A stretch of DNA of 64,000 bases from Pseudoalteromonas rubra (GCF_005886805.2 NZ_CP045429.1:1-64000), one strand, 5' to 3'; positions 25,152 to 40,578 are shown, counted from the stretch's first letter. The notes: generated by a model not told the origin, from the sequence alone. Numbers and translations are program-made.

Positions 25152-25661
25152 TTACGCGCGTGCCGCCAGTTTGGCTTCTTTTTCGATTTTTTTGCGGATC
25201 CGCTGGCGTTTTAGCGGCGACAAGTAATCGATGAACAACTTGCCCTGCAGGTGGTCTAGTTCGTGTTGCACACACACGGCCAGTAAGCCGTCGGCGTCAA
25301 ACTCATAGTTTTCACCATGCTCGTTAAGTGCTTTAACCGTCACCGTTTCTGCGCGATCCACTTTGGCATAGGAGTAAGGCACTGATAAGCAGCCTTCTTC
25401 ACTGATGGTAGAGCCATCTTTTGCGATGATTTCCGGGTTGATCAACACACGCGGTTCGTCGCGCTCTTCTGAGACATCGATCACCACAATACGCTGGTGA
25501 ATGTCTACCTGCGTAGCAGCAAGGCCAATACCATTTTCTTCATACATAGTTTCCAGCATGTCTGCGACGATCTGACGGATCTCGTCATTTACTTCGGCAA
25601 CCGGTTTTGCAACCGTGCGCAAACGTTCATCTGGAAAACTCAGTACTGCTAACTTAGCCAT
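25152..25661 (-). CDS. def: Peptide deformylase
   Basis: Def removes the N-formyl group from nascent proteins. At 169 residues it equals the E. coli enzyme. All three motifs are intact: GIGLAATQ (44-51), EGCLS with metal ligand Cys91, and QHELDHLQG with ligands His133 and His137 and catalytic Glu134. It is first in the operon def-fmt-rsmB-trkA and is divergent from the LysM gene across a 116-nt gap. Confidence 0.98.
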   Translation of the reverse strand: MAKLAVLSFPDERLRTVAKPVAEVNDEIRQIVADMLETMYEENGIGLAATQVDIHQRIVVIDVSEERDEPRVLINPEIIAKDGSTISEEGCLSVPYSYAKVDRAETVTVKALNEHGENYEFDADGLLAVCVQHELDHLQGKLFIDYLSPLKRQRIRKKIEKEAKLAARA

Positions 25662-25777
25662 AGATACCTTTTACACTTGAATTAAATGGGGTAATGTATG
25701 CTCTTATTTTAGCCATTCACGTTCCCCTTTAACAGGTTTTGGTGGATAATATCGAAAAATAACTCAAGGAAGCCTGC

Positions 25778-26899
25778 ATGAAATCTCATATTGCCGCCCT
25801 TTTGCTGGCAACGAGTGCTGTTTTTCCTGCCCTAGCACAAACGCTGGCGGTAAAAACCAGTGCGCCCGAGCGTTATGTTGTTAAGAAAGGGGATACCCTT
25901 TGGGATATTTCTAGTCTGTATCTGAACAGTCCCTGGAAGTGGCCTGCATTGTGGCAGTGGAATCCACAGATCAAGAACCCGCATCTGATTTATCCGGGGG
26001 ACGTGTTATCGCTACATTACGACAGCGAGGGTAATCCGCGTCTAAGCCTGGCTAAAGGGGTACGTCGGTTGTCCCCTCAGGTTCGTGTTGTAAGCGATAA
26101 AAATCAGGCCATACCTACCTTGCCATTGGCGGTAATGGAACCGTTTATGCGCTTTGAACAAGCGATGGCTGAAGGCGACTTTGCGCAATTGCCTATGGTG
26201 CTGGGGTCAAACTTTAATTATAAAATGAACATAGAAGGACACCTTTTATATGTAAAAGGGGATCTCCCCCGGGGTGGCAACTATGGTATCTACCGCAAAG
26301 GAGATGCTTACCGTGACCCGGATAACGGCGCGATATTGGCCTATGAGTCGATTCTGGTCGGAACGGGCCGGGTGATAAGGACTGGCAACATTGAGGCAGG
26401 TCAGCCAAGCACGGTAAAAATAGAATCAGTGCGCCGGGAAGTGAAACCCAGTGATGTGTTGATGCCCATCTCCAGCGGGCAAAGTTACTCGGCTAACTTT
26501 AAAATGACTCAGCCTGCTCAGGCCATTTCTGGCAATATCATTGCTAGCAGTAATAAACTGCGAGAATTCAGTACCATGGCGGTGGTGGTTATCGACTTAG
26601 GTCGTAAAGATGACCTGCAAGAGGGGAATGTACTTGCAATTCATCGTCAGTCTCCTACAGTGATTGAAAGTGACGCGGGCCCAAGTTATGTCGAGGATGC
26701 CAGCAGCCTGGATAAGGTGATCACCGAAGTTAGCGAATGGTTTGGTGAAGGGAATGACGAAGACAGCGTCGTCTGGCATATGCCACAGGAAAAAGTGGGT
26801 GAACTGATGCTGTTTAAAGTATATGACAACATTAGTTATGCCATGGTCACTAAGACCCGACAGCCCGTAAGAGTGGGAGATTCAGTTAGCAGTCGTTAA
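25778..26899 (+). CDS. LysM-domain periplasmic protein
   Basis: The 373-residue product has a signal peptide (MKSHIAALLLATSAVFPALAQ, cleavage near residue 20). One LysM domain follows at about 32-80 (YVVKKGDTLWDISSLYL ... NPQIKNPHLIYPGDVLSL), which binds peptidoglycan. The remaining 290 residues are beta-rich without a catalytic motif I know. A LysM protein in exactly this place, divergent from def and upstream of dprA, is common in gammaproteobacteria and often shares their transcription unit. Its job is probably envelope-related but unproven. Confidence 0.92.
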   Translation: MKSHIAALLLATSAVFPALAQTLAVKTSAPERYVVKKGDTLWDISSLYLNSPWKWPALWQWNPQIKNPHLIYPGDVLSLHYDSEGNPRLSLAKGVRRLSPQVRVVSDKNQAIPTLPLAVMEPFMRFEQAMAEGDFAQLPMVLGSNFNYKMNIEGHLLYVKGDLPRGGNYGIYRKGDAYRDPDNGAILAYESILVGTGRVIRTGNIEAGQPSTVKIESVRREVKPSDVLMPISSGQSYSANFKMTQPAQAISGNIIASSNKLREFSTMAVVVIDLGRKDDLQEGNVLAIHRQSPTVIESDAGPSYVEDASSLDKVITEVSEWFGEGNDEDSVVWHMPQEKVGELMLFKVYDNISYAMVTKTRQPVRVGDSVSSR

Positions 26900-26964
26900 T
26901 CTTCCTCGCCTAAATAAAGCTGATTGAATTAAGCACAGTAACTGGACAGGCTCAAGGAGGGAGC

Positions 26965-28044
26965 ATGACAACACTGGATTTACGGCACAGTCTGGCACTG
27001 AGACTATGCCCAGGGTTGGGGAGTCGCACACTGGAGCGCGCGACTCAACACCTCTCACCTGCCGAACTCTTTGTTGCCACCGCCACCACATTGCGCGAGT
27101 TTGGGCTATCTCAGGATGCTGTTCATTATCTGCAAGCGCCAGACTGGCATAAGATAGATACTCTGATACAGCAATGTATTGCGCAGCATATTCAGTTAGT
27201 TGGTTATTTTGATACTGCGTATCCCCCGCTGTTAAAACAGATCAGTAGTGCCCCCTTGATGTTATTTTGCAAAGGACGATTGTCTTTGCTGTCTCAACCA
27301 CAAATTGCCATTGTTGGTAGTCGTAACGCCACAGCCACCGGATTAGATATTGCCCGGGAGTTTGGTCGCTCGCTCAGTGACGTGGGTATGGCGGTGACCT
27401 CAGGTCTGGCAAGAGGCATAGATGGCGCGGCTCATCAGGGGGCGTTGAGTCAGGGGGGACCGACTTTGGCTGTGCTTGGCACCGGTGTTGATGTGATTTA
27501 TCCGCGACGACATCTTCACTTGTATCAGCAGGTGGCTGAGCAGGGCCTGTTGATCAGCGAGTTTTTGCCTGGGAGTCAGCCCAGAGCCGAGCACTTTCCA
27601 CGTCGTAATCGCATTATTTCCGGACTGTCGTTGGGGGTGCTTGTGGTTGAAGCTGAAATAAAAAGTGGCTCTTTGATCACCGCGCGTTATGCTCTGGAGC
27701 AGAACAAAGAAGTGTTTGCTGTGCCCGGGTCGATCAGAAACCCCTTGTCTCAGGGGTGTCATTATCTGTTAAAAGAGGGCGCAAAACTCACCGAGCGAGT
27801 TGATGATATTCTCGAAGAGGTAAGATTTTTCTCCGAAAACGGTCTATATATAGTAGAAAGTGATAAACAACAGGAGCACTGCCCCGTATTGCAACATCTC
27901 GGCTTTGAGGTAACCAGTGTAGATACCTTATCGCAGAGGACCCAGTGGCCAGTAGAAAGGGTGCTTGCCAGACTGCTGGACCTTGAGCTTGAAGACAAAG
28001 TAGAACGCGTACTAGACGGCTACATCAAATTAGCGAGGGGTTAA
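26965..28044 (+). CDS. dprA: DNA-processing protein DprA (Smf)
   Basis: DprA binds incoming single-stranded DNA and loads RecA during natural transformation; it is also widespread in non-competent species. The 359-residue product has an N-terminal helical (SAM-like) region and the Rossmann-like core with [36 protein letters not shown] and [13 protein letters not shown]. The C-terminal winged-helix DML1-like domain lies at about 295-355. A GGAGG RBS at 26957-26962 supports the start. smg follows 2 nt after the stop. Confidence 0.97.
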   Translation: MTTLDLRHSLALRLCPGLGSRTLERATQHLSPAELFVATATTLREFGLSQDAVHYLQAPDWHKIDTLIQQCIAQHIQLVGYFDTAYPPLLKQISSAPLMLFCKGRLSLLSQPQIAIVGSRNATATGLDIAREFGRSLSDVGMAVTSGLARGIDGAAHQGALSQGGPTLAVLGTGVDVIYPRRHLHLYQQVAEQGLLISEFLPGSQPRAEHFPRRNRIISGLSLGVLVVEAEIKSGSLITARYALEQNKEVFAVPGSIRNPLSQGCHYLLKEGAKLTERVDDILEEVRFFSENGLYIVESDKQQEHCPVLQHLGFEVTSVDTLSQRTQWPVERVLARLLDLELEDKVERVLDGYIKLARG

Positions 28045-28046
28045 TT

Positions 28047-28520
28047 ATGTTTGATATCCTAATGTATTTATTCGAAAACTATATTCACAGCGAAGCGGAT
28101 ATCTTCGTCGAACAAAACGAACTCACAGATGAACTGGTCGGGGCCGGTTTTAATCAAGACGAGATTTACAAAGCACTGGACTGGCTTGAACAACTGGCCG
28201 ATTTACAACAATCTGATGAAATTCCCTATTTAAACGCCCGCCCGGATAGCGCGATCCGGATCTACACTGAGCAAGAATGTGCCATGCTGGACATCGAATG
28301 TCGGGGCTTTCTGATGTTTGTTGAGCAAATCGGGGTGATAGATAGCACCACGCGTGAAATGGTCATTGACCGTTTATGCGCGTTGGATAAGAAGGCCATC
28401 TGTCTGGACGATCTGAAGTGGGTGATCCTAATGGTACTGTTTAATGTCCCCGGTAAAGAGCATGCCTATGCGCAGATGGAAGACCTGATCTTTGAAGAGC
28501 CAACCGGCCCGTTGCACTGA
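28047..28520 (+). CDS. smg: Smg family protein (DUF494)
   Basis: The 157-residue product belongs to the Smg/DUF494 family, whose function is not established. [19 protein letters not shown] at the start is the family signature, and the E. coli homologue is also 157 residues. It is acidic and mainly helical, with no signal peptide. It sits 2 nt after dprA, the conserved dprA-smg pair, so co-expression is almost certain. Confidence 0.95.
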   Translation: MFDILMYLFENYIHSEADIFVEQNELTDELVGAGFNQDEIYKALDWLEQLADLQQSDEIPYLNARPDSAIRIYTEQECAMLDIECRGFLMFVEQIGVIDSTTREMVIDRLCALDKKAICLDDLKWVILMVLFNVPGKEHAYAQMEDLIFEEPTGPLH

Positions 28521-28556
28521 GTTTCTCTTATTCTATCCCGAAAGGCGATGTCGTTA

Positions 28557-28577
28557 AGTCAGGCAGATTGCCTGACT
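28557..28577. terminator. Hairpin after smg
   Basis: A perfect 9-bp stem AGTCAGGCA / TGCCTGACT with a GAT loop lies 36 nt after the smg stop. There is no clear T run, so intrinsic termination is uncertain. Confidence 0.45.
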
Positions 28578-28660
28578 GACGTAACTGTGTTCCTTATATC
28601 ACGTTCCCTTGATACTATTATGGGCGCAAACCAAAGGGGTGAAGTGGACGGGGACTTGTT

Positions 28661-29226
28661 ATGAGTAAAATAGATCATTCATTGTTTAATGCAGACCAGC
28701 ATGCCCTGGAACGGGAATATGAAGTGTGTCCTAAATGTGGCTCCGAATTGGTGATCAAACACAGTAAATCAGGTCCTTTCCTTGGATGTGCCAGCTATCC
28801 GGCGTGCGATTATATTCGCGCCATCGCCCACCATGATAACCACGACATTAAGGTGCTTGAAGACAGTGCCTGTCCTTTATGTAGCGAACCTTTAGTGGTG
28901 CGCAATGGCCGTTATGGGATGTTTATTGGCTGTACCGGCTATCCTCAGTGTCATTATATTGCTCATGATGAAGAGCCGGAAGAAGCGCCTGGTCCGCCTT
29001 GCCCCAAATGCCACAAAGGCACATTACATAAACGTAAAAATAAGTATGGCAAGTTTTTTTACGCCTGCGATACCTATCCACAATGCAAGTATAGCGTTAA
29101 CCATCCACCGATAGCACATCCTTGTGAGGCCTGTGGCTGGCCCGTCATGGTGCAAAAACACCGGGGTGGAAAAGCTGTGCTACAATGCCCGCAGAAAGTT
29201 TGTCAGCATACAATTGAGGAGCCTCA

Positions 29227-29230
<4 letters not shown>
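28661..29230 (+). CDS. yrdD: Topoisomerase I-like zinc-ribbon protein (YrdD type)
   Basis: The 189-residue product is made of four Cys4 zinc ribbons like those at the C-terminus of DNA topoisomerase I, without the catalytic topoisomerase domain. Repeats begin with CPKCGSELVIKHSKSGPFLG, CPLCSEPLVVRNGRYGMFIG, CPKCHKGTLHKRKNKYGKFF and CEACGWPVMVQKHRGGKA. It probably binds nucleic acid; the exact role is not known. It overlaps tsaC by 4 nt (GTGA), the same pair as yrdD-tsaC in E. coli. Confidence 0.93.
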
Positions 29231-30737
<1,507 letters not shown>

Positions 30738-30751
30738 CTCAATGACTTAAT

Positions 30752-30778
30752 AAAAAAGGCGCCGACGGCGCCTTTTTT
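30752..30778. terminator. Bidirectional terminator between hemF and chemoreceptor
   Basis: A perfect GGCGCC / GGCGCC stem with a GAC loop is flanked by A6 and T6, so it works on both strands. It serves hemF (+) and the chemoreceptor gene (-), which converge here. Confidence 0.93.
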
Positions 30779-30792
30779 ATTTCAGGACCCGG

Positions 30793-32400
30793 TTATTCAA
30801 GCCGGAAGCTGCGTACTTGCTCATCTAAAGAGCGGGCCAGTTCAAGTAGGTTTTCACTGATCTGCTTGCTGCCATGAGCATCAATCAAAGATTGCTCTGC
30901 GTTGTCACGAATAGCGACCACACTCTGATTGATCTCCTCTGCGGCCAGATTCTGTTGCTCCGTCGCATCGGCAATTTGCACATTCAGTGCGTTAATCTCA
31001 TGCATCTGATTAGAAATATCTTTGAGTGCCTGTGCCACCTGTTTCACTTGCATGGCGCGATCATCGGCTTCCTCACAAGACGCACTCATGGCGCTCACGG
31101 TTTGCGCTGCTTCGTTTTGCAGCTTGTCGATGGTGCGTTTGATTTCGTCCGTTGAGTCATGCGTGCGGGTCGCAAGGGTACGGACTTCGTCGGCAACCAC
31201 AGCAAACCCGCGGCCTGCTTCTCCGGCACGCGCCGCTTCGATAGCCGCATTCAGCGCCAGCAAGTTAGTTTGTTCGGCAATACTGCTGATCACTTCCAGG
31301 ACTTTACCTACCTCTAAGGTCTGAGTCTGCAGCTGACTGACCTGATCGGCTGCCTGGCGTACATCACGTGCCAGCTGATTGATGCTCTGCTCCGTATGTT
31401 CCGCAACCGCCATGCTTTGCTCGGCCAGGTGATTACTGCTATCGGACTTTTCAGAAGCAAAGTGGGTGGTATTCTTTACCTCGCTGGACGAGCTTTCCAG
31501 TTCATTGATAGCGGCAGCGACTGAATCAGTGCCTTGTTTCTGTTCCTGAATGGCCTGCTCTGTGGTGTCAGCAGCGTTGTAGATTTGCTCAGCTGATTGG
31601 ATCAGGACATGGGATGAGGCTGATACCTGGGCAATGTTATCTTTAAATGAGGCCATCATCTTGTTGAAGTTAATGGCTAGCCGACCCAGTTCATCGTCTA
31701 TAGTATCGTCGATACGTAATGACAGGTCCTTATTCTGGGTGGCCAGGCGCATCGTACGACCCAGTGTTTTCAGTCGGACAATAAAGAGCTTACGGAAGAT
31801 GATACCCAGAATGACAAAGGTGGTGGCAAAGATGCCGGTCAGCAAGCCTGTGCTGATCCAGGTGTTATTGTGTACGGTATCGTCAATGTCTTCGAGTGAG
31901 TAACTAATGCGCACCGCACCCAGCACCTCACCTTCTTGTGCCTGATGACACCCTAAGCAGTTAGTCCCTTTATAGTTTTCTCTTGCCACCATTGGCTTAA
32001 GGTAGGTCATGATACGCTTGCCGTCACGCTGTTCAATGACCAGTGTTTCCTCACCTTGTAATGCCGCCCGCTCCACGTCGCTGGTGGGTTGCTGGTTAGG
32101 ATTACCCATGCCATATAGCTTGTTAATTTTATCGCCCCGAATGATATGCGCATCTTCAATATTATCGTGATTGCGCATCTTATCGCTGAGGATCTCACGG
32201 TTTGCCATGGTGCCCGTGAGCATCATGGTGTTGATCGAATCGAAATAGTTGTCTGCCAATAAGCGAATATTGGTCTCGACGGTTTCTTCGGCCAGTTGTT
32301 TTTGTTGGCTGGAGTTACTTAGTATACTGGCGATGAGTACCAGCACGCCTGTAATGGCAAGTAACGCATAAATTTTATGTTGAATGGATTTCACACGCAT
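30793..32400 (-). CDS. Methyl-accepting chemotaxis protein with CXXCH haem motif in the sensor domain
   Basis: The 535-residue product has the full receptor layout. There is a first membrane helix (about 10-27), a periplasmic sensor (28-181), a second helix (about 182-203), a HAMP domain (about 205-258) and a long coiled coil. The conserved signalling tip is [20 protein letters not shown] plus [15 protein letters not shown]. The sensor contains NCLGCHQ at 147-153, a c-type haem attachment motif close to the second membrane helix and followed by [16 protein letters not shown]. This layout resembles the DUF3365/Tll0287-like and Geobacter haem-MCP sensors, which bind c haem and may sense redox state or gases. 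It lies next to hemF and a truncated haemoglobin gene on the same strand. Confidence 0.92.
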   Translation of the reverse strand: MRVKSIQHKIYALLAITGVLVLIASILSNSSQQKQLAEETVETNIRLLADNYFDSINTMMLTGTMANREILSDKMRNHDNIEDAHIIRGDKINKLYGMGNPNQQPTSDVERAALQGEETLVIEQRDGKRIMTYLKPMVARENYKGTNCLGCHQAQEGEVLGAVRISYSLEDIDDTVHNNTWISTGLLTGIFATTFVILGIIFRKLFIVRLKTLGRTMRLATQNKDLSLRIDDTIDDELGRLAINFNKMMASFKDNIAQVSASSHVLIQSAEQIYNAADTTEQAIQEQKQGTDSVAAAINELESSSSEVKNTTHFASEKSDSSNHLAEQSMAVAEHTEQSINQLARDVRQAADQVSQLQTQTLEVGKVLEVISSIAEQTNLLALNAAIEAARAGEAGRGFAVVADEVRTLATRTHDSTDEIKRTIDKLQNEAAQTVSAMSASCEEADDRAMQVKQVAQALKDISNQMHEINALNVQIADATEQQNLAAEEINQSVVAIRDNAEQSLIDAHGSKQISENLLELARSLDEQVRSFRLE

Positions 32401-32458
32401 CGCACCTTAAAAAAGCTGAGCCGTTATTATGCGTGTTTAGTAACCAGGCCAGTTTGAC

Positions 32459-32483
32459 TTAGCGCAAAAAATTATTGCGCTAA
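32459..32483. promoter_or_regulatory. Inverted repeat between haemoglobin and chemoreceptor genes
   Basis: A perfect 9-bp stem TTAGCGCAA / TTGCGCTAA with a 7-nt AT loop lies in the 103-nt gap upstream of the chemoreceptor. The lack of a trailing T run on the minus strand makes an operator or attenuating hairpin as likely as a terminator. Confidence 0.35.
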
Positions 32484-32503
32484 TTTAATATAAAATTAAT
32501 ACT

Positions 32504-32965
32504 TTAGTCGTGATTTATCATGTGAGTGGCTAATTGAGCCAGCGATTTTCGCAACCCTTCTCGTAACAAAGGGTTGTCCACTTCCAGATCCAGTGCCTTG
32601 TCCATGCAATACATCCACTGATCGCGCAGGTCTTTATTTATCGTAAACGGCATATGGCGCATTCTAAGTCTGGGGTGGCCATATTGCTCCGCAAACAAGT
32701 CTGGGCCACCCAGCCAGCCTGATAAAAACTCAAAAAACACCTGACGGATGCGATCCAAGGGTAATGGATGCATATCGTATAGAGGTTTTGCGTAAGGGTC
32801 ACTTTCCATAATGTCATAGAAACGGTTAGCCAGTGCTCGGGTCCCAGTTTCACCGCCTATGATCTCGTAGGGTGTTTTCTCGGGCGTTGGTGCCTGGTGT
32901 GTTGTACCTGAGGATTGATTGTCACTTGCATCTTGGTTAAAGATACGTTTAATTAACTGCTTCAT
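32504..32965 (-). CDS. Group II truncated haemoglobin
   Basis: A 153-residue 2-over-2 globin. After a polar N-terminal extension (about 1-31, rich in Ser, Thr and Gln) the globin core begins at TPYEIIGGE. The group II signature is EQYGHPRLRMRHMPFTI with proximal His104, then RDQWMYCMDKAL with the conserved Trp117 of the G helix. Family members bind O2, NO or peroxide and help against nitrosative or oxidative stress; the substrate here is unknown. It is divergent from aroE across only 29 nt and precedes the haem-motif chemoreceptor on the same strand. Confidence 0.94.
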   Translation of the reverse strand: MKQLIKRIFNQDASDNQSSGTTHQAPTPEKTPYEIIGGETGTRALANRFYDIMESDPYAKPLYDMHPLPLDRIRQVFFEFLSGWLGGPDLFAEQYGHPRLRMRHMPFTINKDLRDQWMYCMDKALDLEVDNPLLREGLRKSLAQLATHMINHD

Positions 32966-32994
32966 ATAACATCACTATATAGTTAGGCTGTTCA

Positions 32995-33816
32995 ATGGAT
33001 AAATACGCGGTTTTTGGAAACCCAATTAAGCATTCTAAATCTCCTGCCATTCATACGCAATTTGCTGGTCAGTTTAATTCAGTCATCGAGTACCGGGCTA
33101 TACTGGCCGAGCTCCCTGAGTTTGAAGCGGCCGTTACGACTTTTTTTGCCGAAGGAGGCTTGGGTGCAAATGTCACGCTGCCTTTTAAAGAGCGAGCATA
33201 TCAATTGGCCGGGCAGTTGACGGAACGGGCTCAATTAGCCGGTGCGGTCAATACTTTGTTGCCGCAACCAGATGGGGCATTGCTGGGTGATAATACAGAT
33301 GGTGCAGGACTCGTTGCTGACTTATTGCGTCATACCGAGACTTTATCAGGTGCCAGCATTCTGTTGATTGGTGCAGGAGGTGCTGCTCGCGGTTGTGTGT
33401 ATCCGCTTTTGCAGGCCGGGGTAGCAAGTGTTGTGATTGCCAATCGCACCGCGGAAAAAGCGCAGCAACTTGCGCAGTTGTTTTCTGACTATGGCAATGT
33501 TCAGGGGGTGGCACTGAATGAGGTGCCTGTGCAGAGCTATGATCTGGTGATCAATTCAACGTCGTCGAGTGTGACAGGTCAAGTGCCTGATATCGACCCA
33601 CAGCATGTGAGTACCTGTATGCTGGCATACGACATGTTCTACAGCGATCAGCAAACTGCCTTCTTAGCCTGGGTTGCTACTCACAATGCAGCAGCAGAGT
33701 GTGTAGATGGTATGGGGATGCTGGTAGGGCAGGCGGCTGAAGCGTTTGCCTTGTGGCGAGGCCAAACACCAGAGGTAGCGCCTGTGCTTAATGCAATGAA
33801 AGAGGGGAGCCTGTGA
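32995..33816 (+). CDS. aroE: Shikimate dehydrogenase
   Basis: AroE reduces 3-dehydroshikimate to shikimate with NADPH in aromatic amino-acid synthesis. The 273-residue product starts [20 protein letters not shown], the family signature for shikimate binding. It has the catalytic Lys in NVTLPFKE, Asp in NTDGAG and the NADPH loop [10 protein letters not shown] near residue 125. The NADPH-specificity segment IANRTAEKA follows. It overlaps the DUF1488 gene by 4 nt (GTGA). Confidence 0.97.
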   Translation: MDKYAVFGNPIKHSKSPAIHTQFAGQFNSVIEYRAILAELPEFEAAVTTFFAEGGLGANVTLPFKERAYQLAGQLTERAQLAGAVNTLLPQPDGALLGDNTDGAGLVADLLRHTETLSGASILLIGAGGAARGCVYPLLQAGVASVVIANRTAEKAQQLAQLFSDYGNVQGVALNEVPVQSYDLVINSTSSSVTGQVPDIDPQHVSTCMLAYDMFYSDQQTAFLAWVATHNAAAECVDGMGMLVGQAAEAFALWRGQTPEVAPVLNAMKEGSL

Positions 33817-34052
33817 ATCAGCAAATCCTAATCAATGATGATATTCACTACGATGAGACCCGGCAATGTTTGATTTTCACGGCCATGGTGTCGGGGATGC
33901 TGGTTTCTTGTGTGATTGCGACCTCCCTAACCAAACAACAGGCCCTCACGCACTTTAAAGCACATCAGTTTGATTATGAAATGCAAGCCGAGCAGCTAAT
34001 AGAAGACGAGGCGTACTCGGCACAAGGAGAAATCGAGTTAGTCCAGCTCTGA
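33813..34052 (+). CDS. yrdB: DUF1488 family protein (YrdB type)
   Basis: A 79-residue acidic protein of the DUF1488 family, function unknown. Seen: [20 protein letters not shown], then a short helical C-terminus. Translation starts at GTG overlapping the aroE stop. The order aroE-yrdB-yrdA is the E. coli order, although here yrdA is on the opposite strand and the two genes overlap tail to tail by 15 nt. Confidence 0.88.
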   Translation: MNQQILINDDIHYDETRQCLIFTAMVSGMLVSCVIATSLTKQQALTHFKAHQFDYEMQAEQLIEDEAYSAQGEIELVQL

Positions 34053-34586
34053 GAGGTAGTCATCCTTTAGTTCGACATAGTTCTGCGCCGATGTTTTGAG
34101 AAACGCAATCTCCTGCTCGTTGAGTGGACGAGCTTGTTTAACCGGGCTGCCTACATACAGGTAGCCCGATTCAAGACGTTTATTAGGGGGGACTAAAGCA
34201 CCGCCACCGATGATCACATCGTCCTCTACGACAACATTGTCCATAACTATCGCGCCCATACCGACCAGGATGCGATTACCCAGCTGGCAGCCATGTAACA
34301 TCACTTTGTGACCAACGGTAACATCATCTCCAATGATCAAAGGGTAACCATCCGGGTTTCCAGCGCTTGATCGCGTAAGGTGCAATACACTGCCATCCTG
34401 AATATTGGTGCGTTGACCAATCCGGATATAATTGACATCGCCTCGTGCAGCCACTAAAGGCCAGACACTGCTGTGTTCACCCACTTCGATATCACCAACC
34501 AGAACGGCGCTTTCATCCACATACACGCCGGTGGCTAGTTTTGGGGTTTTGCCTTTATAACTTCTGCCTTTGTACTTATTTGTCAT
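34038..34586 (-). CDS. yrdA: Gamma-carbonic anhydrase family hexapeptide protein (YrdA)
   Basis: The 182-residue product is a left-handed beta-helix protein of the gamma-carbonic anhydrase-like family. Hexapeptide repeats run through about 15-150 (VYVDESAVLVGDIEVGEHSS ... VTVGHKVMLHGC), with the metal-binding His pattern in DVTVGHKVMLHGC. Carbonic anhydrase activity of this subgroup is not always present. It converges on yrdB with a 15-nt overlap, and transcription starts toward the first rRNA operon leader. Confidence 0.93.
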   Translation of the reverse strand: MTNKYKGRSYKGKTPKLATGVYVDESAVLVGDIEVGEHSSVWPLVAARGDVNYIRIGQRTNIQDGSVLHLTRSSAGNPDGYPLIIGDDVTVGHKVMLHGCQLGNRILVGMGAIVMDNVVVEDDVIIGGGALVPPNKRLESGYLYVGSPVKQARPLNEQEIAFLKTSAQNYVELKDDYLSELD

Positions 34587-34772
34587 TTTAGTATCCCTTT
34601 TTTACCTGCTATTACCGATAGTCTCAGTGATAAGTCCCAGTGTAGAGCTTTGCCTTGTAGAACTCCAGCCTCAAAAAAGTGCAATATTGCATGTTTTACA
34701 TTCACTTTTACTAGGTTTGGTGTGATTTTTGTCCGAACGCATTGTTTTTCTCACTTTTCTTCAAAAAAGGGG

Positions 34773-34800
34773 TTGCGCTGGGTTTCGATTTCCCTATAAT
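34773..34800 (+). promoter_or_regulatory. rRNA operon 1 promoter P1
   Basis: The -35 TTGCGC (34773-34778) and perfect -10 TATAAT (34795-34800) are 16 bp apart. A GC-rich discriminator GCGC follows, the mark of stringently controlled rRNA promoters, with A/T-rich DNA upstream where an UP element would lie. The same promoter core recurs before operon 2 (41424-41451). Confidence 0.85.
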
Positions 34801-34897
34801 GCGCATCCACCGACACGGGGCACAACGCTGAAAAGCAATGAGCCAACGAGTTGGGAGTCAAATAAAACTTGATTCTGAAATTTCTCAAAATTAAGTG

Positions 34898-34925
34898 TTG
34901 ACATAAAATGGGAAGTGATTAGAAT
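34898..34925 (+). promoter_or_regulatory. rRNA operon 1 promoter P2
   Basis: A consensus -35 TTGACA (34898-34903) and -10 TAGAAT (34920-34925) are separated by 16 bp. It lies 125 bp after P1 and 283 bp before the mature 16S start. Confidence 0.75.
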
Positions 34926-34984
34926 GCACAACCCTCAGCGCTAACAGCGCGGCGACATTGAGTCGCACCGGGTAACCGGATTAT

Positions 34985-34997
34985 GTTCTTTAAAAAT
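34985..34997 (+). promoter_or_regulatory. boxA antitermination site, rRNA operon 1 leader
   Basis: GTTCTTTAAAAAT resembles the boxA element bound by NusB-NusE in rRNA leaders. It is followed at 35004-35018 by the left arm of a 15-bp stem whose right arm (36770-36784) lies beyond the 16S gene, the expected RNase III processing stalk. Confidence 0.75.
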
Positions 34998-35207
34998 ATG
35001 AAGCAATCATCTGTGTGGGCACTCGTACAGATTGAGTTCTAACAGCGAATTTCAGTTTACTGAATGACGCACAAAAATTTAGAGTCTCAACTGAACTGAG
35101 TGACTAACATAGTCAATTCGTTTTGATTTTACTTTTTTAAAAGTAGAAACAGACAAAATCAGAATTCATTGAGCATGGTTTGAAGTTTACTTCAAACAAA
35201 AAACTTT

Positions 35208-36740
<1,533 letters not shown>

Positions 36741-37010
36741 TCGACTTAGAACTAATTTGTTCGAAGTGTCCACACAGATGATTGTTGCTTGGTAAGGTAA
36801 CTTACTGAGTGATATTGCTCTTTAAAAATTTGGAAAGCTGATATTAAATTCTCGGAATGACAATGAAAATTGTTGTTCTATAGAGTTTTCGAAAGAAAAA
36901 TGCCGATTAATCATTTAGTGATTAATTAGCGTCTACTTTAGTATTACTTAACTTCTGGCGAAGTTAAAACTGTCTTTAGCAGTGCAATTCAAAACTATTT
37001 TGGGTTGTAT
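36741..37010 (+). other. 16S-23S internal transcribed spacer, operon 1
   Basis: The 270-nt spacer has no tRNA gene. It carries the right arm of the 16S processing stalk (36770-36784), a boxA-like GCTCTTTAAAAATT at 36817-36830, a variable hairpin ATTAATCA / TGATTAAT at 36906-36926, and the left part of the 23S processing stem (GTTGTATGGTTAAG, 37005-37018). It differs from the second spacer at few positions apart from the variable hairpin. Confidence 0.9.
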
Positions 37011-39890
<2,880 letters not shown>

Positions 39891-40003
39891 ACAACGCCAA
39901 AGTGGTTTTGTTTGTTAGAAGTTAAGAATTAAAGTAGACGAAAGAATTTAATACGCTTTTCCAGATTTTAGTGAGATGTTGATAAACATCTTGCACACAG
40001 AAT

Positions 40004-40121
40004 TTCCTGGTGAACATAGCATTTTGGAACCACCTGACTCCATGCCGAACTCAGTAGTGAAACGAAATAGCGCCGATGATAGTGTGGGGTTTCCCATGTG
40101 AAAGTAGGACATCGCCAGGGC
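40004..40121 (+). rRNA. rrf: 5S ribosomal RNA, operon 1
   Basis: About 118 nt with the conserved core CCATGCCGAACTCAG and AGTGTGGGGT. Helix I is formed by CCTGGTGA near the 5' end and TCGCCAGG near the 3' end. This helix differs from that of the second 5S copy by paired changes. Confidence 0.95.
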
Positions 40122-40131
40122 CTAATAAAAG

Positions 40132-40162
40132 AAACCCGTTGCAGCAATGCAGCGGGTTTTTT
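40132..40162 (+). terminator. Terminator of rRNA operon 1
   Basis: AACCCGTTGC / GCAGCGGGTT, a stem with one mismatch, is followed by T6 about 10 nt after 5S. A near copy follows at 40399-40428 and another ends operon 2. Confidence 0.9.
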
Positions 40163-40398
40163 GCTTTGTGCGATTTAAAAAGCGCCGATGAGCTGTAGCT
40201 GTAGATAGAATAGCATCGCCTATTCACCCATGAAGCTGGGTTGGATCGTAAAACTTGTACTGAACAACCTTTGGGGACACTTCCTTGTGGAGGGCTCCCG
40301 GCTCGGCGTCCATGCCTCGCGTTCATTGCGCCGCGAAGCGGTGCTTCGGTCGCAATTCACCCATGAATATCATCGACATTCGTACTTCCATGTACGTC
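40163..40398. repeat. rRNA 3'-flank repeat, copy 1
   Basis: The DNA after the operon 1 terminator (AGCATCGCCTATTCA, GGAGGGCTCCC, CTCGGCGTCCATGC, CGCGTTCATT) is repeated with small changes after operon 2 (about 46807-46936). It includes short hairpins such as GCGCCGCGAAGCGG and CGTACTTCCATGTACG. No protein is apparent. It looks like a duplicated extragenic segment that travelled with the rRNA operon. Confidence 0.75.
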
Positions 40399-40428
40399 AA
40401 ACCCGTTGCAGCAATGCGACGGGTTTTT
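40399..40428 (+). terminator. Duplicate copy of the rRNA terminator
   Basis: AAACCCGTTGCAGCAATGCG..CGGGTTTTTT repeats the operon 1 terminator 267 nt further on, including the downstream GCTTTGTGCGATTTAAAAA. It could be a back-up terminator or the end of a duplicated repeat unit. Confidence 0.7.
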
Positions 40429-40488
40429 TGCTTTGTGCGATTTAAAAAAGTTGTATAACTTCCCGATCATAAACCCCACACCACCGTC

Positions 40489-40558
40489 ATCCCGCACTTG
40501 ATGCGGGAACTGCTCACAGGCCACACGGCGACTATGAATGACACGTCGACCAGGCAAT
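40489..40558. repeat. REP-like extragenic repeat, copy 1
   Basis: A 70-bp unit starting ATCCCGCACTTGATGCGGGA, a short palindromic hairpin, then a conserved tail with ATGAATGACAC. A second copy with about 80% identity lies at 40854-40923. It is between genes and has no coding character. Confidence 0.75.
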
Positions 40559-40578
40559 CACTGCCAAGCGGCTAATTA

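Noticed and set aside
36741..37010. tRNA-Ile or tRNA-Ala in the 16S-23S spacer
   Set aside because: The spacer lacks any cloverleaf, T-loop GGTTCRANNCC or CCA end; the same is true for the second operon.
40204..40445. Open frames at 40230-40445 and 40051-40326
   Set aside because: They run through 5S, terminator and repeat sequence; the same non-coding blocks recur after operon 2 with frame-breaking changes.
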